Assembly (NCBI GenBank): GCA_017466525.1
Contig: JAFTTY010000027.1
Coordinates: 1 to 32,413, forward strand
DNA: 32,413 nucleotides
Reading direction: 5' to 3'
From: Alphaproteobacteria bacterium
Lineage (GTDB): Bacteria > Pseudomonadota > Alphaproteobacteria > Rs-D84
This document shows, in pieces, positions 8,591-16,472 of the stretch. Position 1 is the stretch's first letter. The number at the start of each line of letters is the position of its first letter. A program made the translations under genes and the position numbers. The notes under the pieces are model-generated. The model was given only the letters and a program-made list of their open reading frames with translations, did not search any database and had not been told where the DNA came from.

Positions 8591-11008
8591 GTGAGGCGTT
8601 CTTGTCGTAATTTTTTCAAGTTTTCTGCGCTTTTTGCGACATTTTTTGTCGGCGGTTTTGCGTATGCTGATCAGGCGCCAAATCCACGCAGTGCAGTTGC
8701 AAATGTATCTAATGCCCGTTCTGGGGGGCGTGTTGTACGTCGTGATGTGGCAGAAAATGTTGTTTCGCGTGCCGTGGCACGTCGTGTGACACCAACTGCA
8801 ACAGCGCGCAGTGCCAGTTCCAATGTGGTAAACACAACAAGTGCACGCAGTGCGTTGCGCCAAAATACGGTTGCGCGTTCGGCGACTGGTGGCGCGCGCA
8901 GTGGTGCCGTTGTTAAAACAAATGCGTCTGCGGTACGCAGTGCGGTTACACCACTGTCTGGGGCGCGTGCGCGCAGTGCGACGAATGTGTCAAATGCAGG
9001 TCTGGGACGTATGGCGCGTGCGACGGCGGTATTTACAGATGTTTCAAAAATTGGTGGCGGTTATGCAAAATGTCGTGAATCGTATGCGACATGTATGGAC
9101 CAGTTTTGTGCAAATGCAAATGATACATATCGCAGATGTTTTTGCAGTGCAAAGTTTACAGAATTTCGTGATGCCGAAGAAGCCTTGGATCAGGCAAAGG
9201 TTTTATTACAGCAATTTGAAGATAATAACCTGAATGCAGTTGACAAGACCGCAGCAGAGGTTAATGCCATGTATACCGCAACGGTTGGTGAAATGGCGAT
9301 TAAGAAAGATACCAGTGCCGCACAAAGCATTTTGAACGAGATTGGCGACCTGTTGTCTGGTAAGAAGAAAGCGTCACAGCCCGAACAAAAGAAAGAACCT
9401 GCTGGATTGATGTCATTAGATTTTACAGATGATGTTGATGATATTTGGGGTGGAAGTAGTGGCAGTTCAATATTTGATACAGATACTGGCGTTGATATGA
9501 GTGTGCTGGAAGGTATCGAATTGTATAACATTTCAAATAAACAGTGTTTGGAGTTAGTGGGCGATGCATGTGAAAACAGTGCAGTGTTAAATATGGCGAC
9601 CAGTGCATACAACATTATGATTACCCAGGATTGTAATGCATATGAAAAGAAGATTAACAAACAGCGCGAGGCGGTATTAACCACGGTTCGTCAGGCGGAA
9701 AAGTTCCTGCGCGAGGCACGCTTAGAAGAATATCGTGCACATAATTCTGCAGATGTTAATGAGTGTATGGAAAAGGTTAAAACGGCGATTTTGGGCGATG
9801 TTGCGTGCGGACCAGGCTATAAACGTTGTTTGGATTACAGTGGTGCGTATATAAATTCATCTACGGGGGAACCGATTTATTCTCAGCGTTTATTTGAATT
9901 AGAAAATTTGATTTCGTTGGGTGGCGTCGATACCAGCATTGATGTATTGGGGCAGAATGCAAAGTTTAATCAATTCTTGGACGAAAAGCGGATGTTCGCG
10001 GCGTCCGCGTTGGATACATGTCGCGACATTGCTGATGTCGTCTGGACAGAGTTTAAGCGCAGTGCATTAATTGAAATTGCCCAGGCGCAGGATGAAAAAA
10101 TTGAGGAAGTTAAGACATCATGTGTCAGCACAATGGCAGAATGCTATGATACACAATCAAATGCATTGAAAGAATTTGATACAACCACGGCCAAGAATTC
10201 GGGTGCGTTATCCGCCTATGCGGCCAAGGCAATGTGTCAAGAAAAAGTAACCGCATGTGCGGCATTGTATGGTGATACAGACGCTTGTTCGTTTGATGGT
10301 AACGGTAAATTACAGAAAAATAGTTCAGGTAAACGTTGTGGGTTGGCCGCACTGTTAGATTTTGTTGATTCTGTTGATGAAACCCGTGTGGCAGAGGGGT
10401 GTGCAGCCGCGGTTGAAAAATATGTGACGGATTTATGTACACCGGCAGCAGGCGATATGGGATTCCCATGGAATTGTCGTCAAAAAGCCCAGGGCTCAAT
10501 TAATGATGCGCCAAATGCGAGCTTTGAAGCGTCGTTGTATGCAAATGTTAAGTATTTTGCGGTTCAAAATTGTTCAGACCCAACCCAAGGCACACAGGAT
10601 TATAATGCGTTGCCAGAACAGGTTAAGTTATCTGTTGAAAAATCTATTCGTGATGTCGCAGATCAAGTAGATTATCAGTTGTCAGATCAGTGTGAAACAC
10701 TTGACGGTTATTGGGTTGATAAAGGTGTCACGACCACAGATCCACTGTTAGTTGCGTTCTATTCTAATGTGTTCGGTCGGGCGGAACCATATGAAAGAGA
10801 TTTGTCTTGGGGTACGTGTGTTCAAAATACTACAAAGGTAAGGTGCGAGGCATATAATTCGGATGCAGAACTGGGAACGCCGTTGGCAACGTACGACAGG
10901 GCCAAGGACGAGTGTATCTTTGCACCAGAATGGTATCAGCAACAATGTGCATTGATGGGTAACGGGTATTATGAAAATGGTGTCTGTTATGTTGCAAATC
11001 AGGATTAG
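8591..11008 (+). CDS. Large exported Cys-rich protein with RSA-repeat N-terminus, 805 aa
   Basis: GTG start behind AGAGAG. Residues 1-26 form a Sec signal peptide, with likely cleavage after FAYA. Residues 30-135 are a basic low-complexity region with six RSA and two RSG units. Then comes a Cys module C161-x6-C168-x4-C173-x9-C183-x-C185 followed by SAKF, which resembles the RCLCVSKF segment of the protein at 26083-28560. The remainder is acidic and helical with scattered cysteines (for example CRDIADVVW and CEKVTACAALYG-like pairs). No enzyme motif is visible and I do not recognise the family. The stop is TAG. The next gene begins six bases later in the same frame but has its own signal peptide. 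The inference is an envelope-associated structural or surface protein. Confidence 0.85.
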   Translation: MRRSCRNFFKFSALFATFFVGGFAYADQAPNPRSAVANVSNARSGGRVVRRDVAENVVSRAVARRVTPTATARSASSNVVNTTSARSALRQNTVARSATGGARSGAVVKTNASAVRSAVTPLSGARARSATNVSNAGLGRMARATAVFTDVSKIGGGYAKCRESYATCMDQFCANANDTYRRCFCSAKFTEFRDAEEALDQAKVLLQQFEDNNLNAVDKTAAEVNAMYTATVGEMAIKKDTSAAQSILNEIGDLLSGKKKASQPEQKKEPAGLMSLDFTDDVDDIWGGSSGSSIFDTDTGVDMSVLEGIELYNISNKQCLELVGDACENSAVLNMATSAYNIMITQDCNAYEKKINKQREAVLTTVRQAEKFLREARLEEYRAHNSADVNECMEKVKTAILGDVACGPGYKRCLDYSGAYINSSTGEPIYSQRLFELENLISLGGVDTSIDVLGQNAKFNQFLDEKRMFAASALDTCRDIADVVWTEFKRSALIEIAQAQDEKIEEVKTSCVSTMAECYDTQSNALKEFDTTTAKNSGALSAYAAKAMCQEKVTACAALYGDTDACSFDGNGKLQKNSSGKRCGLAALLDFVDSVDETRVAEGCAAAVEKYVTDLCTPAAGDMGFPWNCRQKAQGSINDAPNASFEASLYANVKYFAVQNCSDPTQGTQDYNALPEQVKLSVEKSIRDVADQVDYQLSDQCETLDGYWVDKGVTTTDPLLVAFYSNVFGRAEPYERDLSWGTCVQNTTKVRCEAYNSDAELGTPLATYDRAKDECIFAPEWYQQQCALMGNGYYENGVCYVANQD

Positions 11009-11014
11009 GGGACG

Positions 11015-12274
11015 ATGATGGGAATGTATAAGTTATTGGCGTTATTGTTTGTCTTGCCCTGTTTTTGTGGGTCTGCGATGGCATCGAAAAAATTGGATTT
11101 GTCGTTGACCAAAGGGGCCGGATCAACGGGTTGGACAAATGCAAAAAGTCAATCCTGTTCATTTAATGCAGGTGATTTTATTCGTGCAGGTGCCCTTGGT
11201 CTAAATGCGTCGCCTGGAACCCATAGTGATGAGGGGGCGATTGTTGCGATTATAGCGGATAGAATTAACGCGAATGGTGGATATTTTTGCCCGTGGCAAA
11301 TTCAGTGTGCGAATAAAAGAAAATACACAACAAGTCCGACATCGTACTATACGCCAAACGGGGTTAGCAGTGCAAATTGCATGTGGTTATGTAAAGATGG
11401 TTTTTCTGGTGCAAATTGTGGTGAGCTGACAGTTGCATATGATAGTGATACGCGTACTTTAGATACTGTTTTTGGTGCCCCTGGTGTAAAAACAGATGGG
11501 GGAAGCAATGGTAATTTGTCCGCGAATGTACAGGTTTTTACGAAATTTTGGCGAAATGATTTTCGTGGTGTTAATGGAGCGGATGGGAAGAAAAAGAATG
11601 ATTGGGGCGAGGTTAATAATGTCCTTGGGGTTGTTAAGTTATTGGACCATGGGGTAATGGCAGCACCAGTTCAGGTTGCTTGTCAGTGGCAAAACTGGAA
11701 AGATGTTACGTCGTTTGTTGGAACGGTTGCATCTTGTTCTGATCCAGTATTGTTGTGTCAGGAAGGTTATACACCAAATTCTAACAAAACAGACTGTGTG
11801 CCTGTGACTGAAGATATGTTACAAACCAAGGGAAAGACGTTTTGTCCTGGCTTTGATAGAGAAAAGTTTAGAAGTGCAGAGCATGTTTTAGATACTTCTG
11901 GATCAGATTGTGCAAAATATTTCTGCAAGGATGCAGGTATGGCATTTACATCGGCGACAGATCATACATGTGCAGAATGTTCCACGGGAGTAAAAGGTGG
12001 CTCAAATCCAAAAGATGGGACGTGTGTAAAGTGCTCTACGGGACAATATTTTGAAGCAAAAACTGGGGAATGTGAATCTGCGGGTGCGTATAGCAACTTG
12101 GATTTAGTATACGGCAAGGGCAAGGATAGAAACACCCAAAAGGATTTAGATAAACAGTGTTGGACAATATTGTCGCCTGCAAATTATAAATCATGTGTTG
12201 AAACCGGCGGGGAACAAGTTACAACATCCGAAGGAGAGGAAACTACAATTGACGCAATATTGCTGAGGCAATGA
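11015..12274 (+). CDS. Exported Cys-rich protein, 419 aa
   Basis: ATG 11015 is preceded by AGGGGAC; ATGs at 11018 and 11024 are alternative starts. The N-terminus is a signal peptide (YKLLALLFVLPCFCGSAMA). The mature part contains motifs typical of EGF/TNFR-like extracellular modules: ANCMWLCKDGF, CAECSTG, CVKCSTGQYF and CQEGYTPNSNKTDC. It ends in a polar tail. ANCxWxCxDG is shared with the truncated protein at the start of the window. It sits six bases after the 805-aa gene and is very likely cotranscribed, followed by a strong terminator. I do not recognise a named family. A surface or secreted role is inferred. Confidence 0.85.
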   Translation: MMGMYKLLALLFVLPCFCGSAMASKKLDLSLTKGAGSTGWTNAKSQSCSFNAGDFIRAGALGLNASPGTHSDEGAIVAIIADRINANGGYFCPWQIQCANKRKYTTSPTSYYTPNGVSSANCMWLCKDGFSGANCGELTVAYDSDTRTLDTVFGAPGVKTDGGSNGNLSANVQVFTKFWRNDFRGVNGADGKKKNDWGEVNNVLGVVKLLDHGVMAAPVQVACQWQNWKDVTSFVGTVASCSDPVLLCQEGYTPNSNKTDCVPVTEDMLQTKGKTFCPGFDREKFRSAEHVLDTSGSDCAKYFCKDAGMAFTSATDHTCAECSTGVKGGSNPKDGTCVKCSTGQYFEAKTGECESAGAYSNLDLVYGKGKDRNTQKDLDKQCWTILSPANYKSCVETGGEQVTTSEGEETTIDAILLRQ

Positions 12275-12304
12275 CCAACGGAGAGGATGCTGTTTACTAT
12301 AGAT

Positions 12305-12328
12305 TCCCCCAAATGGGGGATTTTTTTT
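12305..12328 (+). terminator. Rho-independent terminator of the exported-protein pair
   Basis: Stem TCCCCC/GGGGGA with loop AAAT (12305-12320), then eight T. The same C5-AAAT-G5 design recurs after dnaK. Confidence 0.85.
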
Positions 12329-12354
12329 GTCAGTGGAATTTTTGGGGCTTTGTC

Positions 12355-12377
12355 ATCCCGTGGCTGGACCACGGGAT
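12355..12377. repeat. ATCCCGTGG palindrome
   Basis: A perfect 9-bp inverted repeat ATCCCGTGG/CCACGGGAT with loop CTGGA. Short palindromes of this CATCCCGTGG type are widespread in Rickettsiales and related alphaproteobacterial genomes (established knowledge, not searched here). It sits just left of repeat copy 2. Confidence 0.6.
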
Positions 12378-12392
12378 CTGGATAGTGCAAAT

Positions 12393-12512
12393 TGTCACTC
12401 CTGCGCAGGCAGGAGTGGGACTATACAGCGTGAGCAACGCGAACCATAAAAATTATAAAATAGTGATAAATGTAAATTTAAAAGACCCTATTCCTGCCTA
12501 CGCAGGAATGAC
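12393..12512. repeat. MITE-like dispersed repeat, copy 2
   Basis: A 120-bp unit bounded by 13-bp terminal inverted repeats with one mismatch: TGTCACTCCTGCG on the left (12393-12405) and the complement of TGTCATTCCTGCG on the right (12500-12512). Each end also folds on itself (CACTCCTGC/GCAGGAGTG and ATTCCTGC/GCAGGAAT). The interior matches copy 1 at 568-655. No target-site duplication is clear. The rest of the 12275-12610 gap holds only the two terminators and the palindrome; the open frames across it are repeat-derived. Confidence 0.65.
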
Positions 12513-12581
12513 AAAACTTTTTGAGTTTTGTTTGGGGGGTGGAGTTTAATCTCCTGGGGATTTAAAGCATCTGCGTGCTGT

Positions 12582-12606
12582 AAAAAAATACCCCGTTGCC
12601 GGGGTG
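12582..12606 (-). terminator. Terminator of the XRE regulator gene
   Basis: Stem ACCCCG/CGGGGT (12590-12595 with 12600-12605) with a 4-base loop. On the minus strand it is followed by a run of seven T. It lies five bases past the stop codon of the regulator. Confidence 0.75.
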
Positions 12607-12610
12607 ATTT

Positions 12611-13033
12611 TTATTCTTGGCCGTTTAATGCCTTTAACATTTTCATTACCGTTTCGCGTTGGGAATCGGTTGGCAGTTTCCAATACAGATTAATCAATTG
12701 CAATGATTCGTTTTTGGCCAATGGATCATTTTCTTCTTGGTCGCGTACGCGAGAGCCTTTGAATAAACGGCCATTGCGTGGTTCACGTTCAATGTGACCA
12801 GGTAAGCCCGCAAAGAAAAATGATACCGGCGTTTCCAATGCCGCACTTAATTCAAACAGACGTGATGCAGATATGCGATTGCCCGCACATTCATACTTTT
12901 GTATCTGTTGAAATGTGACACCGCAAATCTTTGCCAGGTCTTTTTGTGATAAGCCCATCATGACACGACGTAATTGCATACGTTGCCCAATGTGTTCATC
13001 AATAGCAGATGGTGTAAATGGTTTGCCACTCAT
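12611..13033 (-). CDS. XRE-family helix-turn-helix regulator, 140 aa
   Basis: A DNA-binding repressor-type protein with an HTH_3 domain at about residues 14-70 (IGQRMQLRRVMMGLSQKDLA, then GVTFQQIQKYECAGNRISASRL). The turn-recognition helix VTFQQIQKYE is the form typical of a conserved alphaproteobacterial XRE group. The C-terminal half (about 85-140) is helical, with SLQLINLYWKLP and MLKALNG. The start at 13031-13033 follows AGGAG at 8 bases. It is transcribed divergently from gpmI across a 132-bp AT-rich region where an autoregulatory operator would be expected, but I see no convincing operator. The target genes are unknown. Confidence 0.9.
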   Translation of the reverse strand: MSGKPFTPSAIDEHIGQRMQLRRVMMGLSQKDLAKICGVTFQQIQKYECAGNRISASRLFELSAALETPVSFFFAGLPGHIEREPRNGRLFKGSRVRDQEENDPLAKNESLQLINLYWKLPTDSQRETVMKMLKALNGQE

Positions 13034-13103
13034 GTTTTAAACTCCTGTTATTTAGATAAGACGCGCTTCCTAAATATATACAGTTAGTTATACAATTTTT
13101 CTT

Positions 13104-13138
13104 TTGCTTTTGCAATTAAAAAACGGCTATGATATTCT
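13104..13138 (+). promoter_or_regulatory. Promoter region of gpmI
   Basis: Two overlapping fits: TTGCTT-N18-TATGAT (13104-13133) and TTGCAA-N17-TATTCT (13110-13138). Either puts the transcript start about 20 bases before the gpmI ATG. Confidence 0.45.
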
Positions 13139-13165
13139 GACAAATGATAACATAAGGGGAAATGT

Positions 13166-14638
13166 ATGAAAAAACCATTGGTTTTATGTATTATGGATGG
13201 TGTTGGAATTGATAAAAATTCCGAATTTAACGCGGTTACGCGGGCGAAAATGCCGTACTTTAATGGGTTGTTGGAAAAATATCCGCATTCAAGACTGGAT
13301 GCCAGTGGCGTGGCGGTCGGATTGCCAGATGGAACAATGGGAAATTCAGAGGTTGGACATATCACAATGGGGGCCGGTCGTGTGGTAAATCAGTTCTTGC
13401 GCCGGTTTGAGGTTGAAAATTGGGATAATAACCCTGCCCTGCGTGAATTTATTGAAAGCGTGCGAAATGACGGTGGTATCGTTCATGTTGCAGGTTTGAT
13501 GTCTGATGGTCGTGTGCATGCAGATATTAATGATATCTTGTTCATGGTAAAACGTATTATTAATGCTGGTCTGCGTGTGTGTATCCATTTTATCGCAGAT
13601 GGGCGTGATACCCTGCCCCAGTCTGCGCCAACGTATGTTAATTTAATAAAAGAACGTTTGGCAGACGAATTGGCGGATGGACGCGCGTTCTTTGGTACGC
13701 TGTCGGGACGTTATTATGCAATGGACAGAAATCAAAACCTGGATAGGACAGAGTTGGCATATAACGCAATCGCGCGCGCCCAGGCACAATATCATGCCAA
13801 GACAATTGATGATGCGTTGCGTGACGCGTATGCACGCGGCGAAACAGACGAATTTATAAAGCCAACTGTTATCGATGGCGATGTCGCAATATCTGAAAAA
13901 GATGGTTTTTTGTTTGGAAATTATCGCAGCGACCGTGCGCGTCAAATTATGCGCGCAATATTGAAAACAGGCGCGCATGTATTGTGTTTTTCACAATATG
14001 GCGAAGGTTTAAATGAACTGTGCCCTGCGTTGTTGCCGGATGTTGCGGTTGAAAATACATTGGGTGATGTGTTGGCAAAACATGGGCTGGCACAGTTGCG
14101 TATCGCAGAAACAGAAAAATATAATCATGTGACATATTTCTTTGATGCGGAAAGAAATGTTGACTTTGATGGTGGGAAAAAGGTTCTGATTGATTCGCCG
14201 GCGGTTGCCACGTTTGATATGAAACCGGAAATGTCTGCGATTGAAATAACAGATGCTTTGTTGCCAATTCTGGGCGAATTTGATGTTGTTATTTTGAATT
14301 ATGCAAATGGCGATATGGTTGGACATACTGGAAATATTGATGCGTGTGTTCATGCAATGGAAACGCTGGATGCACAATTGTCACGATTGGTGCCGGCGGT
14401 GTTGGAACTGGGTGGTACAATCTTAATCACTGCGGATCATGGTAATGCAGAAAAATTGTGGGATGATAAAAATAATCTGCCATGGACGGCGCATACGACA
14501 AATCCTGTAAACTTTATCGTGGTTGCGAAAGATGCGCCTGCGGTAAAAGACGGCGGTTTGGCGGATATCGCGCCAACGATGCTTAAATTATTAGGCATTA
14601 ATCAGCCGGCAGATATGACAGGCAAATCATTGATATAA
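13166..14638 (+). CDS. gpmI: 2,3-bisphosphoglycerate-independent phosphoglycerate mutase
   Basis: Interconverts 3- and 2-phosphoglycerate in glycolysis and gluconeogenesis through a phosphoserine intermediate, with two metal ions. The product is 490 aa, slightly shorter than the usual ~510. The metal aspartate is in the opening IMDGVG (D11), the nucleophile is S61 in MGNSEVGH, the substrate motifs include ADGRDTLPQSA and SGRYYAMDR, and the second metal cluster is NGDMVGHTG and TADHGNAE. AAGGGGA precedes the start by a good distance. It stands alone between its own promoter and a terminator shared with the convergent tadA gene. Confidence 0.97.
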   Translation: MKKPLVLCIMDGVGIDKNSEFNAVTRAKMPYFNGLLEKYPHSRLDASGVAVGLPDGTMGNSEVGHITMGAGRVVNQFLRRFEVENWDNNPALREFIESVRNDGGIVHVAGLMSDGRVHADINDILFMVKRIINAGLRVCIHFIADGRDTLPQSAPTYVNLIKERLADELADGRAFFGTLSGRYYAMDRNQNLDRTELAYNAIARAQAQYHAKTIDDALRDAYARGETDEFIKPTVIDGDVAISEKDGFLFGNYRSDRARQIMRAILKTGAHVLCFSQYGEGLNELCPALLPDVAVENTLGDVLAKHGLAQLRIAETEKYNHVTYFFDAERNVDFDGGKKVLIDSPAVATFDMKPEMSAIEITDALLPILGEFDVVILNYANGDMVGHTGNIDACVHAMETLDAQLSRLVPAVLELGGTILITADHGNAEKLWDDKNNLPWTAHTTNPVNFIVVAKDAPAVKDGGLADIAPTMLKLLGINQPADMTGKSLI

Positions 14639-14642
14639 ATAT

Positions 14643-14668
14643 AAACCGCCATTTTGGCGGTTTCTTTA
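14643..14668. terminator. Bidirectional terminator between gpmI and tadA
   Basis: A perfect 8-bp stem AAACCGCC/GGCGGTTT (14643-14650 with 14656-14663), loop ATTTT, with T-rich or A-rich flanks on both sides. It serves the two convergent genes and reaches the tadA stop codon. Confidence 0.85.
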
Positions 14669-15115
14669 TTTCTTGTTACGGCGTAAGGCAAAAAAGTCAC
14701 GCAGCAATTGGGCGGATTCGTCAGCGTATTCTGGTGTTTGATAAACGTCGGGTTTCCATAGGTGTTTATCTGTATCATAAATGCGTGCGTTTGATGTTAT
14801 GCCACCGCCCTTTTCATCCGTTGCGGCGAAATAAACATTTTTTATTCGTGCCAGTGATATGGCGGTCGCGCACATTGCACATGGTTCCAGTGATACATAT
14901 ATGTCACAGTCGTCCAAGAATTTGACACCTAATTTTTTGCAGGCGCGATTAATCGCCACGATTTCTGCATGTAATATTGGGTTCTTTTTAAGTTGTACCT
15001 GATTTTCGCCACGGGCAATGATTTTTCCGTTGCGTACAATCACCGCACCAATCGGTACGTCGTCGTGTGAAAATGCACGTTTTGCCAAAACAAGGGCTTG
15101 ATTCATAAATTTCAT
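14666..15115 (-). CDS. tadA: tRNA adenosine(34) deaminase TadA
   Basis: Converts A34 to inosine in the anticodon wobble position of tRNA-Arg(ACG). The 149-aa cytidine-deaminase-fold protein has the zinc and catalytic residues in HAE (H49, E51) and PCAMC (C79, C82). The C-terminal half is typical of TadA (DKGGG-like loop, then ARIYDTDKH). The start could be ATG 15115 or the in-frame ATG 15106; neither has a Shine-Dalgarno. Its start lies only 17 bases from that of the divergent rsmD gene. A general cytosine or guanine deaminase is less likely given the length and C-terminal motifs. Confidence 0.92.
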   Translation of the reverse strand: MKFMNQALVLAKRAFSHDDVPIGAVIVRNGKIIARGENQVQLKKNPILHAEIVAINRACKKLGVKFLDDCDIYVSLEPCAMCATAISLARIKNVYFAATDEKGGGITSNARIYDTDKHLWKPDVYQTPEYADESAQLLRDFFALRRNKK

Positions 15116-15125
15116 GCTTTATACT
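15098..15125 (+). promoter_or_regulatory. Promoter giving a leaderless rsmD transcript
   Basis: TTGATT (15098-15103, inside tadA), a 16-base spacer and TATACT (15120-15125). The expected start of transcription falls at about 15132-15133, that is, on the rsmD ATG, which has no Shine-Dalgarno. Confidence 0.45.
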
Positions 15126-15132
15126 TTATCGT

Positions 15133-15693
15133 ATGGATTCAAAATTGCAAATTATTTCAGGTGCCTTTCGTGGGCGAAAATTAAAATTGCCCCCAATGGC
15201 ACGGCCAACCCAAAATCGTGCGCGTATCGCGCTGTTTAATATGTTGGGATCTGGGATTATTGATTTTAATGATAATTTTATGGTTTGGGACGCATTCGCT
15301 GGTTCTGGGGCGTTTGGTTTGGAATGCCTGTCGCGATATGCGAATGCACGGGTTTTATTCACAGATGTTGCCCCAACGTCAATCAAGACCGTGCGCGATA
15401 ATTTGGCGACGTTGGCGGTTGGTGCGCGCGCAACAGTTGTACAGACAGATGCGTTGGCGGCTGTTGCAAAATATGGTGCGGATACTGATTTAATCTTTTT
15501 AGATCCACCGTATGCTGATGCAGATTTGGGACGGGCGTTTGTTGCGCGTATGGCGCGTGTGGCGCGTTCTGGCGTGGTTTTAATCTGGGAACAAGAAGTT
15601 GGGAATCTGGTCGCCCCAGATGAAAATGAATGGCAAATTTTACGCGACAAAACATATGGGCGCGCACGATTTTTAATTTTGCAGAAAATTTAA
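15133..15693 (+). CDS. rsmD: 16S rRNA (guanine-966-N2)-methyltransferase RsmD
   Basis: A SAM-dependent enzyme that methylates G966 of 16S rRNA in the 30S head. It is 186 aa, normal for the family. It opens with the typical IISGAFRGRKLKLP, followed by RPTQNRARIALFNML, the SAM motif DAFAGSGAFGLE (from D53) and the catalytic DPPY at residues 124-127. No Shine-Dalgarno precedes ATG 15133, and a -10 box ends eight bases before it, so translation may be leaderless. It is arranged head-to-head with tadA, another translation-related gene. Confidence 0.95.
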   Translation: MDSKLQIISGAFRGRKLKLPPMARPTQNRARIALFNMLGSGIIDFNDNFMVWDAFAGSGAFGLECLSRYANARVLFTDVAPTSIKTVRDNLATLAVGARATVVQTDALAAVAKYGADTDLIFLDPPYADADLGRAFVARMARVARSGVVLIWEQEVGNLVAPDENEWQILRDKTYGRARFLILQKI

Positions 15694-15701
15694 TAAATTC
15701 C

Positions 15702-15730
15702 TTGATTTTTCAAAGCTTTTAAGTCATAAT
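15702..15730 (+). promoter_or_regulatory. Promoter of rplY
   Basis: TTGATT (15702-15707), a 17-base spacer and CATAAT (15725-15730). It would give a leader of roughly 58 bases that starts with a GC-rich block (about 15734-15760, with CAGC facing GCTG), unlike its AT-rich surroundings. This could be a regulatory leader, but no strong fold is evident. Confidence 0.6.
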
Positions 15731-15794
15731 GTTCCCCGCACAGCACCCTTGGAGGCTGGGCAAAGTAAAACAAATGCTATAAAAAGGATTAAAA

Positions 15795-16409
15795 ATGGCA
15801 ATTAATTTAAACGCAGAAATTCGCAACGTCGCTGGCAAGGGGGCCGCACGCAGCATTCGCAATAACAAAAATATCCCTGCTGTTATTTACGGGGAAAAGA
15901 AAGCCCCTGTCGCGATCGAATTGAATGGTCGTGAATTCGAAATGTTATTGAAAACACCAGGTTTGCGAACAAAATTATTCCAAATCAAAACATCTGCAGG
16001 TACAGAAGACGCAATGTTGATGGATATTCAATATCATCCAGTGTCTGATGCCGCAATTCACGCAGACTTTAAACGTATCGATGTTAAAAAGCCTGTTAAT
16101 GTGGTTGTTCCAGTTGAAGTTATCAATGCAGATACATCAAAGGGTTTGAAATTGGGTGGTACATTGAACTTTGCAGTACGTAAGGTTGCTTTGCGTGGCT
16201 TGGTTGACGTTATCCCAGAAAAAATCATTATCGATTTGGCAACATTAACAATTGGTGATGTGGTTCATGGTACAGACTTGGTTCTGCCACAGGGCGTTGA
16301 ATTGGGCTTGCACCAGGCTGAATTAGCATTCGCAACAATTGGTGGTAAGATGCCAATGGAAGAAGATGAAAAAGCCAAAGCAGCAGCAATGGCAGCATCA
16401 AAAAAATAA
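15795..16409 (+). CDS. rplY: 50S ribosomal protein bL25 (CTC form)
   Basis: Binds 5S rRNA in the large subunit. The 204-aa product is the long two-domain form: an N-terminal L25 domain (GKGAARSIRNNKNIPAVIYG, then KTPGLRTKLF) and a C-terminal beta-rich TL5/CTC domain (PVEVINADTSKGLKLGG, DVIPEKIIIDLATL), ending in a Lys/Ala tail. AAGGA precedes ATG 15795. It has its own promoter and a strong terminator, so it is monocistronic. In many bacteria pth follows this gene; here a glycosyltransferase does. Confidence 0.95.
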   Translation: MAINLNAEIRNVAGKGAARSIRNNKNIPAVIYGEKKAPVAIELNGREFEMLLKTPGLRTKLFQIKTSAGTEDAMLMDIQYHPVSDAAIHADFKRIDVKKPVNVVVPVEVINADTSKGLKLGGTLNFAVRKVALRGLVDVIPEKIIIDLATLTIGDVVHGTDLVLPQGVELGLHQAELAFATIGGKMPMEEDEKAKAAAMAASKK

Positions 16410-16413
16410 ATTA

Positions 16414-16436
16414 ACGGGGCGTCGCCCCGTTTTTTA
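16414..16436 (+). terminator. Rho-independent terminator of rplY
   Basis: A perfect 7-bp stem ACGGGGC/GCCCCGT with loop GTC, followed by a run of T, four bases after the rplY stop. Confidence 0.9.
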
Positions 16437-16437
16437 T

Positions 16438-16466
16438 TTGTTTATATTTATATATTGTGTTATGAT
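16438..16466 (+). promoter_or_regulatory. Promoter giving a leaderless glycosyltransferase transcript
   Basis: TTGTTT (16438-16443), a 17-base spacer and TATGAT (16461-16466). The A of the start codon at 16473 sits seven bases past the -10 box, the expected transcription start, and no Shine-Dalgarno is present. Confidence 0.5.
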
Positions 16467-16472
16467 CAAAAT

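Noticed and set aside
8591..12274. The 805-aa and 419-aa genes as one protein read through a TAG
   Set aside because: They are in the same frame, but the second has its own Shine-Dalgarno and a complete signal peptide, so two proteins are more likely.
12271..12797. Open frames across repeat copy 2 and antisense to the XRE gene
   Set aside because: They are repeat-derived or shadow the clearly supported minus-strand regulator.
13034..13165. XRE operator TATACAGTTAGTTATA
   Set aside because: It is only a weak AT-rich palindrome with no second copy, so it is not enough to call an operator.
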